A DNA stretch of 64,000 bases from Orlajensenia sp037404875 (GTDB taxonomy: Bacteria; Actinomycetota; Actinomycetes; Actinomycetales; Microbacteriaceae), in NCBI RefSeq assembly GCF_037404875.1, contig NZ_JBBELO010000032.1, forward strand, positions 39,252 through 103,251. The letters are read 5' to 3'. Position 1 is the first letter of the stretch. Each line of letters begins with the position of its first letter. This document shows, one piece after another, positions 51,275-59,789 of this stretch. The position numbers and the translations under genes are program-made. The notes beneath the pieces are model-generated. The model made no database searches. It had not been told where the DNA came from and was given only the letters and a program-made list of their open reading frames with translations.

Positions 51275-52095
51275 GCACCATCGCCACCACCACCATCACT
51301 CCGGGGGCGCAGCGGAAGCTCCGCAACGTCGTCGGCATCCGCGAGACCGTCTCGCACACGATCACCATGGCCTACCGCGGCCTGCTGAAGATCAAGCGCA
51401 CGCCGGAGCAGCTCTTCGACGTCACCTTCCAGCCGATCATCTTCACCCTGATGTTCACGTACATCTTCGGCGGGGCCATCTCGGGGAACGTCCAGAACTA
51501 CCTGCCGATCGTCATCCCGGGCATCCTCGTGCAGACCGTGATCGGAACCTCGATCGTCACCGGCGTGCAGCTGCGTGAAGACATGGCGAAGGGCGTATTC
51601 GACCGGTTCCGGTCACTCCCCATCGCCCGTATCGCACCGCTCTCGGGCGCATTGCTCGCCGACACGGTGCGCTACCTCATCGCAACGACGCTCACCTTCG
51701 TCATGGGCTACATCATGGGCCTTCGGCCAGAGGGCGGCATCGGCGGAGTCGTCGCGGCCGGACTGCTCGTGATCGTGTGCTCCTGGGCCCTGTCGTGGAT
51801 CTTCGCCTTCTTCGGCGTGATCGCGCGTTCCGCCTCGAGCGTGCAGGGCATCTCGATGCTCGTGCTGTTCCCGCTCACGTTCCTCTCGAACGCGTTCGTT
51901 CCGACGAACACGCTGCCGGCACCGCTGGAGTGGTTCGCGAACATCAACCCGGTATCACACCTCGTGACCGCGGTGCGCGACCTCGTGAACGGCGTCGGCA
52001 TCGGGGCGGACTTCGGCTGGTCGCTGCTGGGCGCCGCCGTGATCGTCGCGGTCTTCGCGCCGCTCACCGTCAAGGCCTACATGCGCAAGGCCTGA
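51271..52095 (+). CDS. DrrB-like ABC exporter permease
   Basis: A 274-residue ABC-2 permease with six membrane segments. LLKIKRTPEQLFDVTFQPIIF precedes the first helices as in DrrB; GVFDRFRSLPIARIAP is the cytoplasmic coupling loop, and LSNAFVPTNTLPAPLEWFANINPVSH the conserved outer loop. It follows the ATPase with an overlap and ends at a strong hairpin. It forms the membrane channel of the exporter. Confidence 0.92.
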
Positions 52096-52110
52096 TTCGC
52101 GTCACCAGAT

Positions 52111-52139
52111 GGCCCTGTCCCGCATCGCGGGGCAGGGCC
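52111..52139. terminator. strong bidirectional terminator hairpin
   Basis: GGCCCTGTCCCGC (52111-52123) pairs with GCGGGGCAGGGCC (52127-52139): 13 bp with one G-T pair and a 3-base loop. It lies between the convergent exporter and SARP regulator genes. A short TTCGTC run follows on the plus strand. Confidence 0.75.
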
Positions 52140-52154
52140 TTCGTCGCGTTCCGC

Positions 52155-55100
52155 TCAGGAGTCGGCGGGGAGCGGCTGCCTGATGAGGTCGTCCGCGAGC
52201 TCCGCCGCCGCTTCCGGGGTCAGGGTTGCGGCGCGTTCCCGCTCCCGGTCCACGGCATCCCTTCCGAGGATGCGCTCCGCGGCGGCCCGGTGCCGGTCCA
52301 GTTGCATCGACGGCAGGTCCTGGCGGGCATGCAGCACCTCGCCGAGGCAGAGCAGTCGCAGGCCGAGGTCCCGCAGCGCGGGAACGCCCAGCGCCCAGGC
52401 GGACCAGCCCACGACCGCTGTTCCCAGCACCGGCTTGTCGATGAAGTCGGCGCGCGCCCGGCGCATGGCGATGATGCGCATGCGCAGCAGGTGGGCGAGT
52501 GCGGCCACCTCGGCGGCATCGAGCGCGAGTTCGTCCGTTCCGGCGGCGATGAAGCTCGCGAGGGTCATGACGTACCACGGAGTGAACTTCTGCCGGCTCT
52601 CGTGGAAGACCGCCATCGCCTGCCGGTACTCCGTGAGCGAATCCTCGGTCCGCGTCTCGAGCCGCGCGATCTCGGCGAGCCCCACGTGACCCAGGGAGCG
52701 CAGCTCCCATCCGTCGGCCATGCGGAACTGCTCCGTCACCATGGACCGGAAGATGTCTGCGGCCTGATCGAGCTGACCGGTGCCCACCAGGTTCACCGCG
52801 CGCGTCCAGTGCAACTGCAGCAGGTCGTCGTCCGCTCCGATGAGACGCAGGCCCTGCTCGGCGCGCTCGACCCAGCGCAGTGCCGCCGAGTGATCGGCCG
52901 ATTGGCTGGCGAGTTCCGCCATCATGGATGCCGACATGGAGGAGAGCCAGATGTCGTCGACCCCCTGCGCCAGATCCCACGCGCGTTGGGCCCACGCCGA
53001 CGCCTCGTCGATGCGGCCGTCGTTCTCGGCGAGTTGCGAGGAGATGACCATTGCGATCAACTCCGTCACGGCATCCGGAGAGTGCCGCATGTCTTCGAGC
53101 GCAGCGAACGCGGCCGATTCGTCGGGCATCGCGAGCAGGAAGCGGCTCGCCCCGTCGACCGTCGGATTCGACATCACGTGACGCGCACGCAGGTTGCGCA
53201 GCCGCACCACGGCGCGTTGGCCGATGGGCCGTCGCGTCGCCAGGTTCGTGCCGGCCATCATCAGGTAGGAGCTGGCCGTCGGAGCCACGTGGGCCTCGTC
53301 GGGATCGTAGCGCCGGGTCGCGTCGAGAACGGACTCGGTGAAGCCGACGACCTCGCTGTGGGCTCCGCGGATGCTCCAGTACAGCGTGAGCAGGCCGTAC
53401 ACGGAGAAGACGACGTCGGCCCTGCGAAGCTGGATGGCCTGCCGGAGCACGCTGAGCAGGTTGTCCTGCTCCCGGCGAACGCCTTCGAACACCTCCAGGT
53501 GCGAGAAGCGGGGGAGCGCCTGCAAGGCGAAGTCCTCCGCCCACGCGAACAGCGCATCGCGCGCCGGCTCGAAGTCACCGTCATCGGCCAGTCGGGTCTG
53601 GCCGAACTCGCGCACGGTCTCGAGCATGCGATAGCGCGCCTGGCCACTCGCGTCGTCGATGACCGAGAGCAGCGATTGGGAGGCGAGGGCATCGAGCAGG
53701 TCCTCCACCGGATCCGCTCCGGTGAGCAGCGACGCCGCATCGGCACTGAATCCGTCGGTGAACAGGGCGAGCCGCGCCAGTGCGGAACGCTCGCGCGGAT
53801 GCAGCAGCCGCCAGCTCCAGTCGATGACCGCTTCGAGCGTGCGATGCCGTTCGGGTGCGCTGCGGTCGCCGCTTGTCAGGAGTGAGAACCGGTTCTCGAG
53901 GCGGTTCTCGATCTCCTCGACGCTCATCGAGCGCACGCGCGCCGCGGCCAGCTCGATGGCGAGGGGCAGCCCATCGAGGCGCGTGCAGAGGCGCATGATG
54001 CTCGGCAGCGGCAGGGCGGCGCCCGGCCGCACGGCGCGGGCGCGGTCGAGGAAGAGCTGCACGGCCGGGCCGGGCGCCGGTGAGCCGTCTTCTGTGACCG
54101 CGGCGAGCGGTTCGAGGGCGTACACGGCTTCGGAGCTGATGGCGAGCGGACTGCGGCTCGTGGCCAGGATCCGCAGGCGTGGTGCGGCGGCGAGCAGGTC
54201 GGCCGCCCATCGGGCCGCGCCCTCGATGATCTGCTCGCAGTTGTCGAGCACCAGCAAGGTCGGCCGCTCCGCCAGCTGGGTCAGGATGCGGCTGCGCACG
54301 TCGGGCCGGGCGGCGACCTCCGTCATCCGCTGGTTGGTCGAGACCTCGCGGATGCCGATGGTGGAGGCCAGCGCGAGCGCGACGTCCTCATCGGAACGCA
54401 CGCTCGCCAGTTCGACCACGATGACCGTCTGTTCACTCGAGGAGCCGGCGATCTCCTGCGCGAGCCGGGTCTTGCCGAGCCCGCCGGCGCCGAGGATGGT
54501 CACCAGCCGGGAGTGGGTCAGCAACTCGGTCACCGCGGCGATGTCGGCGGCTCGACCGAGAAGGGCGTTGGGAGCCGCGCGCACACCGATCCGGGTGCGA
54601 CCGGTCGAGGTGGTCGCGTCCGCCTCGCGGAGGAGAGAGGTGTTGAGAGCGGTCAACTCCGGACCCGGGGAGCTTCCGAGTTCGTCGCGCAGGCGCTGAC
54701 GATGCTCGGCGTAGGCGGCAAGTGCCTCCTGCCGTCGGCCCGCGTCGGCGAGAGCACGCACACGCAGAGTCTGCAGCCCGTCGTCGAAGGGCCTCGCCGA
54801 CGCGAGGATGTCCAGGTCCTCGAGCGCCTCCGCCGGCCGGCCTCTCGCCATGAGGGCCCGGGCGCGCGTCTCGGCCAGACGGCTGCGCAGGGAGCCCGCA
54901 GCCTGCTCCAGGGTGGCCCGCACCGGCGCATCGGCGAGGTCAGCGCCCGGTTCCCCGCGCCAGTGGGCCAGGCCGGCGTCCGCGAGGGCGTGCGCCTGCG
55001 CGGCATCCAAGGTGAGAGCGTGCTCGGCGCGCTGGGCGAGTGAGAGCGCGGCACCCAGGTCGGTCTGCACGTCGTCGAGGTCGAGACCGTAGCCGGCGGC

Positions 55101-55382
55101 CGTGGATACGACCAGCCCGTCGACCGTGACCGTGCGCAACCGTGAGACGAGGGTCTGCAAGGCGGCCTTGGCATTGCGCGGCGGCGATTCGCCCCACAGT
55201 TCCTCGATGATGGCGGACGTGCTCACCGGACGGCGGGGCGCACGCCGGCCGTCGCCGGCGAGGATCGCGACGAGGGCCTTCGCGAGCGATCCGGGCGGCT
55301 CCGTCATGCCGCCGTCGCGCGCGGCGACCAGCACGGGCCCCAGCAGGGCGACGCGCGGCGACGACGGGGCGGCGTTCTGCAC
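52155..55382 (-). CDS. SARP/AfsR-type transcriptional regulator (BTAD, NB-ARC, TPR)
   Basis: A 1,075-residue regulator. The N-terminal OmpR-like winged helix (about 10-105, with the SARP motif IIEELWGESPPRNAKAALQT) is followed by a bacterial transcriptional activation domain (about 110-250), an NB-ARC ATPase with Walker A GAGGLGKTR near 300 and VLDNCEQI, and a long TPR-like helical C-terminus. Such proteins switch on secondary-metabolite or export genes. GTG at 55382 is chosen over the ATG at 55418, because TAGGCT lies exactly 7 bases upstream of it (leaderless type). It converges with the DrrAB-like operon, whose upstream repeats are a candidate target. Confidence 0.9.
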   Translation of the reverse strand: MQNAAPSSPRVALLGPVLVAARDGGMTEPPGSLAKALVAILAGDGRRAPRRPVSTSAIIEELWGESPPRNAKAALQTLVSRLRTVTVDGLVVSTAAGYGLDLDDVQTDLGAALSLAQRAEHALTLDAAQAHALADAGLAHWRGEPGADLADAPVRATLEQAAGSLRSRLAETRARALMARGRPAEALEDLDILASARPFDDGLQTLRVRALADAGRRQEALAAYAEHRQRLRDELGSSPGPELTALNTSLLREADATTSTGRTRIGVRAAPNALLGRAADIAAVTELLTHSRLVTILGAGGLGKTRLAQEIAGSSSEQTVIVVELASVRSDEDVALALASTIGIREVSTNQRMTEVAARPDVRSRILTQLAERPTLLVLDNCEQIIEGAARWAADLLAAAPRLRILATSRSPLAISSEAVYALEPLAAVTEDGSPAPGPAVQLFLDRARAVRPGAALPLPSIMRLCTRLDGLPLAIELAAARVRSMSVEEIENRLENRFSLLTSGDRSAPERHRTLEAVIDWSWRLLHPRERSALARLALFTDGFSADAASLLTGADPVEDLLDALASQSLLSVIDDASGQARYRMLETVREFGQTRLADDGDFEPARDALFAWAEDFALQALPRFSHLEVFEGVRREQDNLLSVLRQAIQLRRADVVFSVYGLLTLYWSIRGAHSEVVGFTESVLDATRRYDPDEAHVAPTASSYLMMAGTNLATRRPIGQRAVVRLRNLRARHVMSNPTVDGASRFLLAMPDESAAFAALEDMRHSPDAVTELIAMVISSQLAENDGRIDEASAWAQRAWDLAQGVDDIWLSSMSASMMAELASQSADHSAALRWVERAEQGLRLIGADDDLLQLHWTRAVNLVGTGQLDQAADIFRSMVTEQFRMADGWELRSLGHVGLAEIARLETRTEDSLTEYRQAMAVFHESRQKFTPWYVMTLASFIAAGTDELALDAAEVAALAHLLRMRIIAMRRARADFIDKPVLGTAVVGWSAWALGVPALRDLGLRLLCLGEVLHARQDLPSMQLDRHRAAAERILGRDAVDRERERAATLTPEAAAELADDLIRQPLPADS

Positions 55383-55440
55383 TCTGACGAGCCTAGGGCG
55401 TGTCTCCCGGTCTCGCATCGCCGCGCCCCGGCACGGCGAA

Positions 55441-55467
55441 CCCCCGCACCCGATGCGGGTGCGGGGG
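55441..55467 (-). terminator. terminator hairpin downstream of the M6 peptidase gene
   Basis: CCCCCGCACCCG (55441-55452), ATG loop, CGGGTGCGGGGG (55456-55467): a perfect 12-bp GC stem 22 bases beyond the peptidase stop. It also separates this gene from the SARP promoter. Confidence 0.75.
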
Positions 55468-55489
55468 TCCGTGGTGCGGTGTGCGGGTG

Positions 55490-58303
55490 TCAGCCCGCGC
55501 GCGGCGCCGTGATCTTGATGAACGAGACCTTTCCGAGCAGGTTGCCCAGGACATCGACCGTGGTGCCGAAGCCCACACCCGAGTCCTTCGGGTTGCCCGT
55601 TCCCGCCACAGTGAAGCCGAGGTCCTCACCGTAGTAGTCGGTCGCCGGTGAACCGTCGGGGTTCACGATGCGGGTCGTGTACGGAGCCTCGCCGACCGAG
55701 GGCACCACGACGGAGCCTTCGGCGTAGCGCCAGTACAGACCGTCGTCACGAACCTCGAGTCCGGGCACCCAACCCTTGTTGTCGGTGAAGGTCTTCACCG
55801 CGGGAAGGGCCGGAACCTGCGTGCAGTACTCCTTGTAGGAGGCATCGGAGATGCACTCCTTGAAGGGGTAGGTGCGCTGCGTGCCGAACGCGTCGTTCGA
55901 CGAGTTCGCGCGCGACGGCAGGTTCTTCAGCGTCGACGGGTCGTGCGCCGCCGCTTCTCCGGTTCGGCGCAGCGGGTCGAAGTGGCTGTCCACGATGAGC
56001 AGACCGCCCTTCGCTCCACCGCTCGGCAGGGCCGTGAGGTTCTCCGTGACGTGGTTCACCGCGTCGTCGCCATCACCGAAGGTGGTGTCGCGGTACCAGA
56101 CAAGGGCACCGGGAGCGTTGTACTTCAGCTTCTCGACCTTCCAGGCGTCGTCGCTGTACACGGTGTTGTAGGCGTACTTGAGGCCCTCATCGAAGCCGTC
56201 GAAGTTGCGCCACTCGACCAGGTAGTACTGCGCCTTGATGAGCGTGCCGCTGTCGATGTGCCATCCCTGGCCCGTCGTGCCGGCGAAGCTCGCCACCTGC
56301 TCGGTCCAGCCATCCGCGCCGCTTTCGACGTCGTCGCTCCAGACGGTGGTGTCACCGCTCGTGAGCGAGAAGTCATCGGCGAACCAGCCGCGCTCCTGGA
56401 AGGCCGCGTCGGTGGCGTAGCGCAGGCGAACCTGAACCGTCTTGCCCGCGTACGAGGAGAGGTCGACGTACTGGTGGGTCCATCCGCCGGAGTCGCCCGT
56501 CAGGCCGTACTTCTTTCCGCCGTAGTCGCCCATGCGACCGTTCGGGTCACCGTAGTTGTCGGGAGTGGACACCTCGGTGCCGTCTTCGCCGTAGACCTTC
56601 TGCTCGTTCCAGGTGGAACCGCCGTCGGTCGAGACCTCGACGAAGCCGTAGTCCCAGTCCTCTTCGATGATGTAGTCGTTCCACATCCAGAACTTGGAGT
56701 CCGTGCCGGCCGGCACGTCGACGCTGCGGCTGAGTCGCACGTCGGCCCACGACTGGTCGGAGCCGGTGTACCACGCCTTGGTCCCGCTGTGCGGGGTCGT
56801 GAGGTTGACCACCTTGTCGGGCAGGTTGATCTTGACGCCGTCTTCCGTGCCCTTGATGGGGCGCGAGCTCTGGCTGATCAGGTGGGTCTTGGTGCCGTCA
56901 CCGGGGTTGACCTCGACGGGGTTGGCCCAACCGAGCACCCACTTGTCCCAGATGCCCATGTGGGTCGGCATCGACTGGAAGATCGGTCCGGAGTGCGAAC
57001 CGCTGTCCATCAGGTCCCAGAAGTCGATGTCGGAGTCGGCTTCGCCCGAGGTGTCGTACAGGTCGGGCAGACCGAGATCGTGACCGTACTCGTGGGCGAA
57101 CACGCCGACGCCCGCATCCTCGGGCTGCACGATGTAGTTCGACAGCGTGAGGTTGGTGCCCGGGATCGGTGCGCCGCCGGCGACGGCGGAGGAGTGCGCC
57201 CAGATGGCGTACGTGCCCTGCTTGCCGCCGTTGCCCGACTTGTCTTCGCCCGCGTGCACGAGCACCACGTGGTCGATCACGCCATCGGGCTCGTTGTAGT
57301 TGCCGTCGCCGTCACGGTCGCCCTGGTCTTCCTGGTCGTACTCCGCCCAGGGGAAGTTGGGCTGGGCCTTGGCCAGCGCCGCCACCGCGTCGATGGGCAG
57401 CTGACCCGGTCCGAGCGGGTTGTCGGGGTGACCCTGCATGTCCTGGATCGCGCCGGCCTCCCATTCGCCCTTGTCGTTCAGGCTGCAGGTGGAGGCGCCG
57501 TAGTAGGCCTCCGAGTGCGGCACCGTGACCCACGGGGTGGCCTGGCCGGTCACCGTGTAGGCGCCGTGCGACATCTCCTCGTACATGTTCTTCATGGTGT
57601 AGCCCGAGATGTCGAAGCCCTTTTTGCCGTCCGGGCCGGTCAGGTCGGTCCGCACACGCTTGGTGATGCCGTCCTTGGTGTAGAGCATCTTGTTGAAGTG
57701 GTCGGAGGAGAAGTCGGGTACCCACATCGAGTTGTTGTCGGGGTGATCCAGCGTCGCCGGGTTGGTGATGTTGTTGTGCAGCGGGCCGCTCTGCACGTCA
57801 CCGGGCTTGCAGGTCTTCTCGCCGAACGCCGTCGGCACCTGCACATCCGTGAAGTCGTCTTTCGCATTCGGGTCGAACTCGACGAGGATCGTCAGCAGTT
57901 TCGCCTTCTGCGTCGTGGGTGCCTGCTTGTACAGGTGCTTCAGCCACTGCGGGCTCTTGCCGGTCTTGATCGACTCGGCCTCGAGCTTGGCCAGCCCGGA
58001 TGCGGCAACCGGGTTGCCGGAGGCGTACTTGTGATCGATGGCCTCGGCCTGTGCGATCGCCGCCTGCTGGCCCTGCCCTGTCGACTCGGAACCCACCTTC
58101 ACATCCGTGCCGAATGCCTCTTCGGCCCGCGGCTGAACGTAGTTCATGTAGTACTCCGAGTCGCTGATCACCGGCTTCGTGAATGCCGGTGACGCGGATG
58201 CCGCCGTGCCCGCCGCCGTCGTCGCAAACCCTGCGACCACGAGTGCAAGCGCCGGAACAACCGCGATCGCGCGAGTACGTGCGCGAGCGTTTCTTCCTGA
58301 CAT
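55490..58303 (-). CDS. secreted M6 family metalloprotease (immune inhibitor A-like)
   Basis: A 937-residue exported protease. The signal peptide (basic SGRNARARTR, then a hydrophobic core ending ASASPA) is followed by a pro-region, a KLLTILVEFDPNAKDDF domain start and the zinc site HEYGHDLGLPDLYD (HExxH at 404-408), with DLMDSGSHSG downstream as in M6 peptidases. The C-terminal half has immune-inhibitor-type beta domains (SYAGKTVQVRLRYATDAAFQ, ERGWFADDFSLTSG). ATG at 58303 has GGGAGAA upstream. It degrades extracellular proteins. It is transcribed divergently from the DUF3060 lipoprotein gene. Confidence 0.93.
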   Translation of the reverse strand: MSGRNARARTRAIAVVPALALVVAGFATTAAGTAASASPAFTKPVISDSEYYMNYVQPRAEEAFGTDVKVGSESTGQGQQAAIAQAEAIDHKYASGNPVAASGLAKLEAESIKTGKSPQWLKHLYKQAPTTQKAKLLTILVEFDPNAKDDFTDVQVPTAFGEKTCKPGDVQSGPLHNNITNPATLDHPDNNSMWVPDFSSDHFNKMLYTKDGITKRVRTDLTGPDGKKGFDISGYTMKNMYEEMSHGAYTVTGQATPWVTVPHSEAYYGASTCSLNDKGEWEAGAIQDMQGHPDNPLGPGQLPIDAVAALAKAQPNFPWAEYDQEDQGDRDGDGNYNEPDGVIDHVVLVHAGEDKSGNGGKQGTYAIWAHSSAVAGGAPIPGTNLTLSNYIVQPEDAGVGVFAHEYGHDLGLPDLYDTSGEADSDIDFWDLMDSGSHSGPIFQSMPTHMGIWDKWVLGWANPVEVNPGDGTKTHLISQSSRPIKGTEDGVKINLPDKVVNLTTPHSGTKAWYTGSDQSWADVRLSRSVDVPAGTDSKFWMWNDYIIEEDWDYGFVEVSTDGGSTWNEQKVYGEDGTEVSTPDNYGDPNGRMGDYGGKKYGLTGDSGGWTHQYVDLSSYAGKTVQVRLRYATDAAFQERGWFADDFSLTSGDTTVWSDDVESGADGWTEQVASFAGTTGQGWHIDSGTLIKAQYYLVEWRNFDGFDEGLKYAYNTVYSDDAWKVEKLKYNAPGALVWYRDTTFGDGDDAVNHVTENLTALPSGGAKGGLLIVDSHFDPLRRTGEAAAHDPSTLKNLPSRANSSNDAFGTQRTYPFKECISDASYKEYCTQVPALPAVKTFTDNKGWVPGLEVRDDGLYWRYAEGSVVVPSVGEAPYTTRIVNPDGSPATDYYGEDLGFTVAGTGNPKDSGVGFGTTVDVLGNLLGKVSFIKITAPRAG

Positions 58304-58321
58304 GCTTCTCCCTATTTTCAA

Positions 58322-58460
58322 GTGCCCATGACGGGTGATCCGGGGCACATACACGTCCGCGCTTTGTGCGGGCTTCTCCGCATCTTGCCGTGACCTATGA
58401 GTCCAAGGGAAGACCCTTGCCCCGATTTCGGGGGACAGTTTTTCGGGAGGCACGTATTCT
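58322..58460. promoter_or_regulatory. divergent promoter region with inverted repeats
   Basis: GTGCCC (58322-58327) and GGGCAC (58343-58348) form an inverted repeat close to the peptidase start. CCCCGA-TT-TCGGGG (58420-58433) is a perfect palindrome overlapping the -35 position of a plus-strand promoter whose -10 is TATTCT (58455-58460). Either could be an operator controlling the divergent pair. Seen only as symmetry. Confidence 0.4.
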
Positions 58461-58482
58461 TGGGTCGAACGAGGGAGGCCTG

Positions 58483-59067
58483 ATGCGCAGAGTGAGCGCC
58501 GGTGCGGCACTGGCGGCGATGATCGTGCTGCTGCTCACGGGCTGCCTGCCCGGCCGGTTCCTGGGCGGGGATCGCGACGGGAACCCGCCGGGAACACCGC
58601 AGAGCTCCGCGGCCCCGATTGCGCCGCGTGATCAGGATCCCTTCCCCGGCTCGGCACAGCGCCCGCTCGTGCAGCCGGGGCATCCGTACCGGTGCGCCGA
58701 CGGCCAGGAGCTGGCGCTGGAGGGCCAGGCGCTGCACTACGAGATCACGGGGGAGTGCGGGCGCATCGCCATCAACGGGCAGGCGCTCGTGATCGAGATC
58801 GCGTCGGCGACGGCCATCGCACTGAGCGGCCAGGCCGTCACCGTGACGGTGGACAGCGACGTGGATGCGCTTCAGATCAGCGGTGACGCCAACACCGTCG
58901 ACGCCGGCTCGATCCGCACGGTCTCGATCTCGGGCCAGGGCAACGTCGTCTCGGCCGACACGTTGGGCGCGCTGAGCGTCAACGGCGACAAGAACAGCAT
59001 CCGGGCCGAAAACGATCCGTCGCCGTCGTCACTGAACGGCCAGGGCAACACGGTCACCCGCCGCTGA
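58483..59067 (+). CDS. DUF3060 lipoprotein
   Basis: A 194-residue lipoprotein. The signal (MRRVSAGAALAAMIVLLLTG) ends at the lipidated Cys21. After a Pro-rich linker the domain is a series of short beta repeats with SGQ or NGQ turns (INGQALVIEI, LSGQAVTVTV, ISGDANTVDA, ISGQGNVVSA, LNGQGNTVTR), the DUF3060 pattern common in Actinobacteria. It probably folds as a small beta-helix at the cell surface; function unknown. GAGGGAGG precedes the ATG. Confidence 0.88.
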   Translation: MRRVSAGAALAAMIVLLLTGCLPGRFLGGDRDGNPPGTPQSSAAPIAPRDQDPFPGSAQRPLVQPGHPYRCADGQELALEGQALHYEITGECGRIAINGQALVIEIASATAIALSGQAVTVTVDSDVDALQISGDANTVDAGSIRTVSISGQGNVVSADTLGALSVNGDKNSIRAENDPSPSSLNGQGNTVTRR

Positions 59068-59094
59068 CCGCATCCGCCGCCCCGCCCGCCCGCT

Positions 59095-59159
59095 GTTGCG
59101 CCACTTCGGGGTCCGTTGCGCCAGATGTTCTGGCGCAACGGCCGCGGAAGTGGCGCAAC
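59095..59159. terminator. 65-base double cruciform between convergent genes
   Basis: Inner arms CCGTTGCGCCAGA (59113-59125) and TCTGGCGCAACGG (59129-59141) pair perfectly over 13 bp with a 3-base loop. Outer arms GTTGCGCCACTTC (59095-59107) and GAAGTGGCGCAAC (59147-59159) pair perfectly over 13 bp, with 5-base linkers on both sides. The core TTGCGCCA thus occurs four times. It lies between convergent stops, so it can terminate both; the nested design suggests a REP-like element. Confidence 0.7.
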
Positions 59160-59180
59160 GGATGCGGGGCGCGCCGGCCC

Positions 59181-59789
59181 TCAGCGCAGGGTGCGCCGGC
59201 TCGTGATCTGGCCCGTGTCGAAGCCGAGCAGGTGCAGGCCGCCGTGGAAGCGGGCGTGCTCGACCTTGATGCAGCGGTCCATGACCACCGTCAGGCCCTT
59301 CTCCTCGCCGTAGTACGCGGCCTCCTCGTTCCAGATGCCGAGCTGCACCCAGATGGTCTTGGCGCCCGCGGCCACGACGTCGTCGACCACGCTCGGGATG
59401 TCGCTCCCGCGGCGGAAGACGACGACGATATCCGGCACTTCGGGCAGCGACGCCAGGTCGGGATACGCGGGCTGTCCGAGGATCTCGCTGGCGTTCGGGT
59501 TCACGAAGTAGAGCCGGAAATCGCTGGACTGCTGCAGGTACGTGCCCACGAAGTAGCTCGAGCGCGCCGGGTTCGGCGAAGCTCCCACGATGGCGACGGA
59601 CTTCGCCGCCCGCAGGATGCGCAGGCGCTCGCGCGCATCGGGACCCACCCACGTGCGCTGCGACTTGAGCAGCTTGGCGAGGGGGGAGTCGGCCGGAATA
59701 TCGCACGAGAGACCGTTGACCAGCCGCACGGTCTCGGTGGTCTCCGTCGTTGCGGCGGGAGCGACAGTAGCGTCCGTCAGAGTGCTCAT
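59181..59789 (-). CDS. CoA-binding domain protein (YccU-like)
   Basis: A 202-residue Rossmann-fold protein. VAIVGASPNPARSSYFVGTYL is the CoA-binding loop, and the DIVVVFRRGSDIPSVVDDVV and KTIWVQLGIWNEEAA blocks are those of the YccU family. ATG at 59789 shares its A with the metY stop (TGATG), with GGAGG 6 bases upstream. In Actinobacteria such genes often follow O-acetylhomoserine sulfhydrylase, but the biochemical role is not established. It has two Cys and one internal Met, so it is less sulfur-poor than metY. Confidence 0.85.
   Translation of the reverse strand: MSTLTDATVAPAATTETTETVRLVNGLSCDIPADSPLAKLLKSQRTWVGPDARERLRILRAAKSVAIVGASPNPARSSYFVGTYLQQSSDFRLYFVNPNASEILGQPAYPDLASLPEVPDIVVVFRRGSDIPSVVDDVVAAGAKTIWVQLGIWNEEAAYYGEEKGLTVVMDRCIKVEHARFHGGLHLLGFDTGQITSRRTLR

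Noticed and set aside
55943..58192. 749-codon open frame on the plus strand opposite the M6 protease
   Set aside because: It mirrors the protease codon pattern and gives a Val/Gly/Arg-rich sequence with no family. No promoter or ribosome site was seen.
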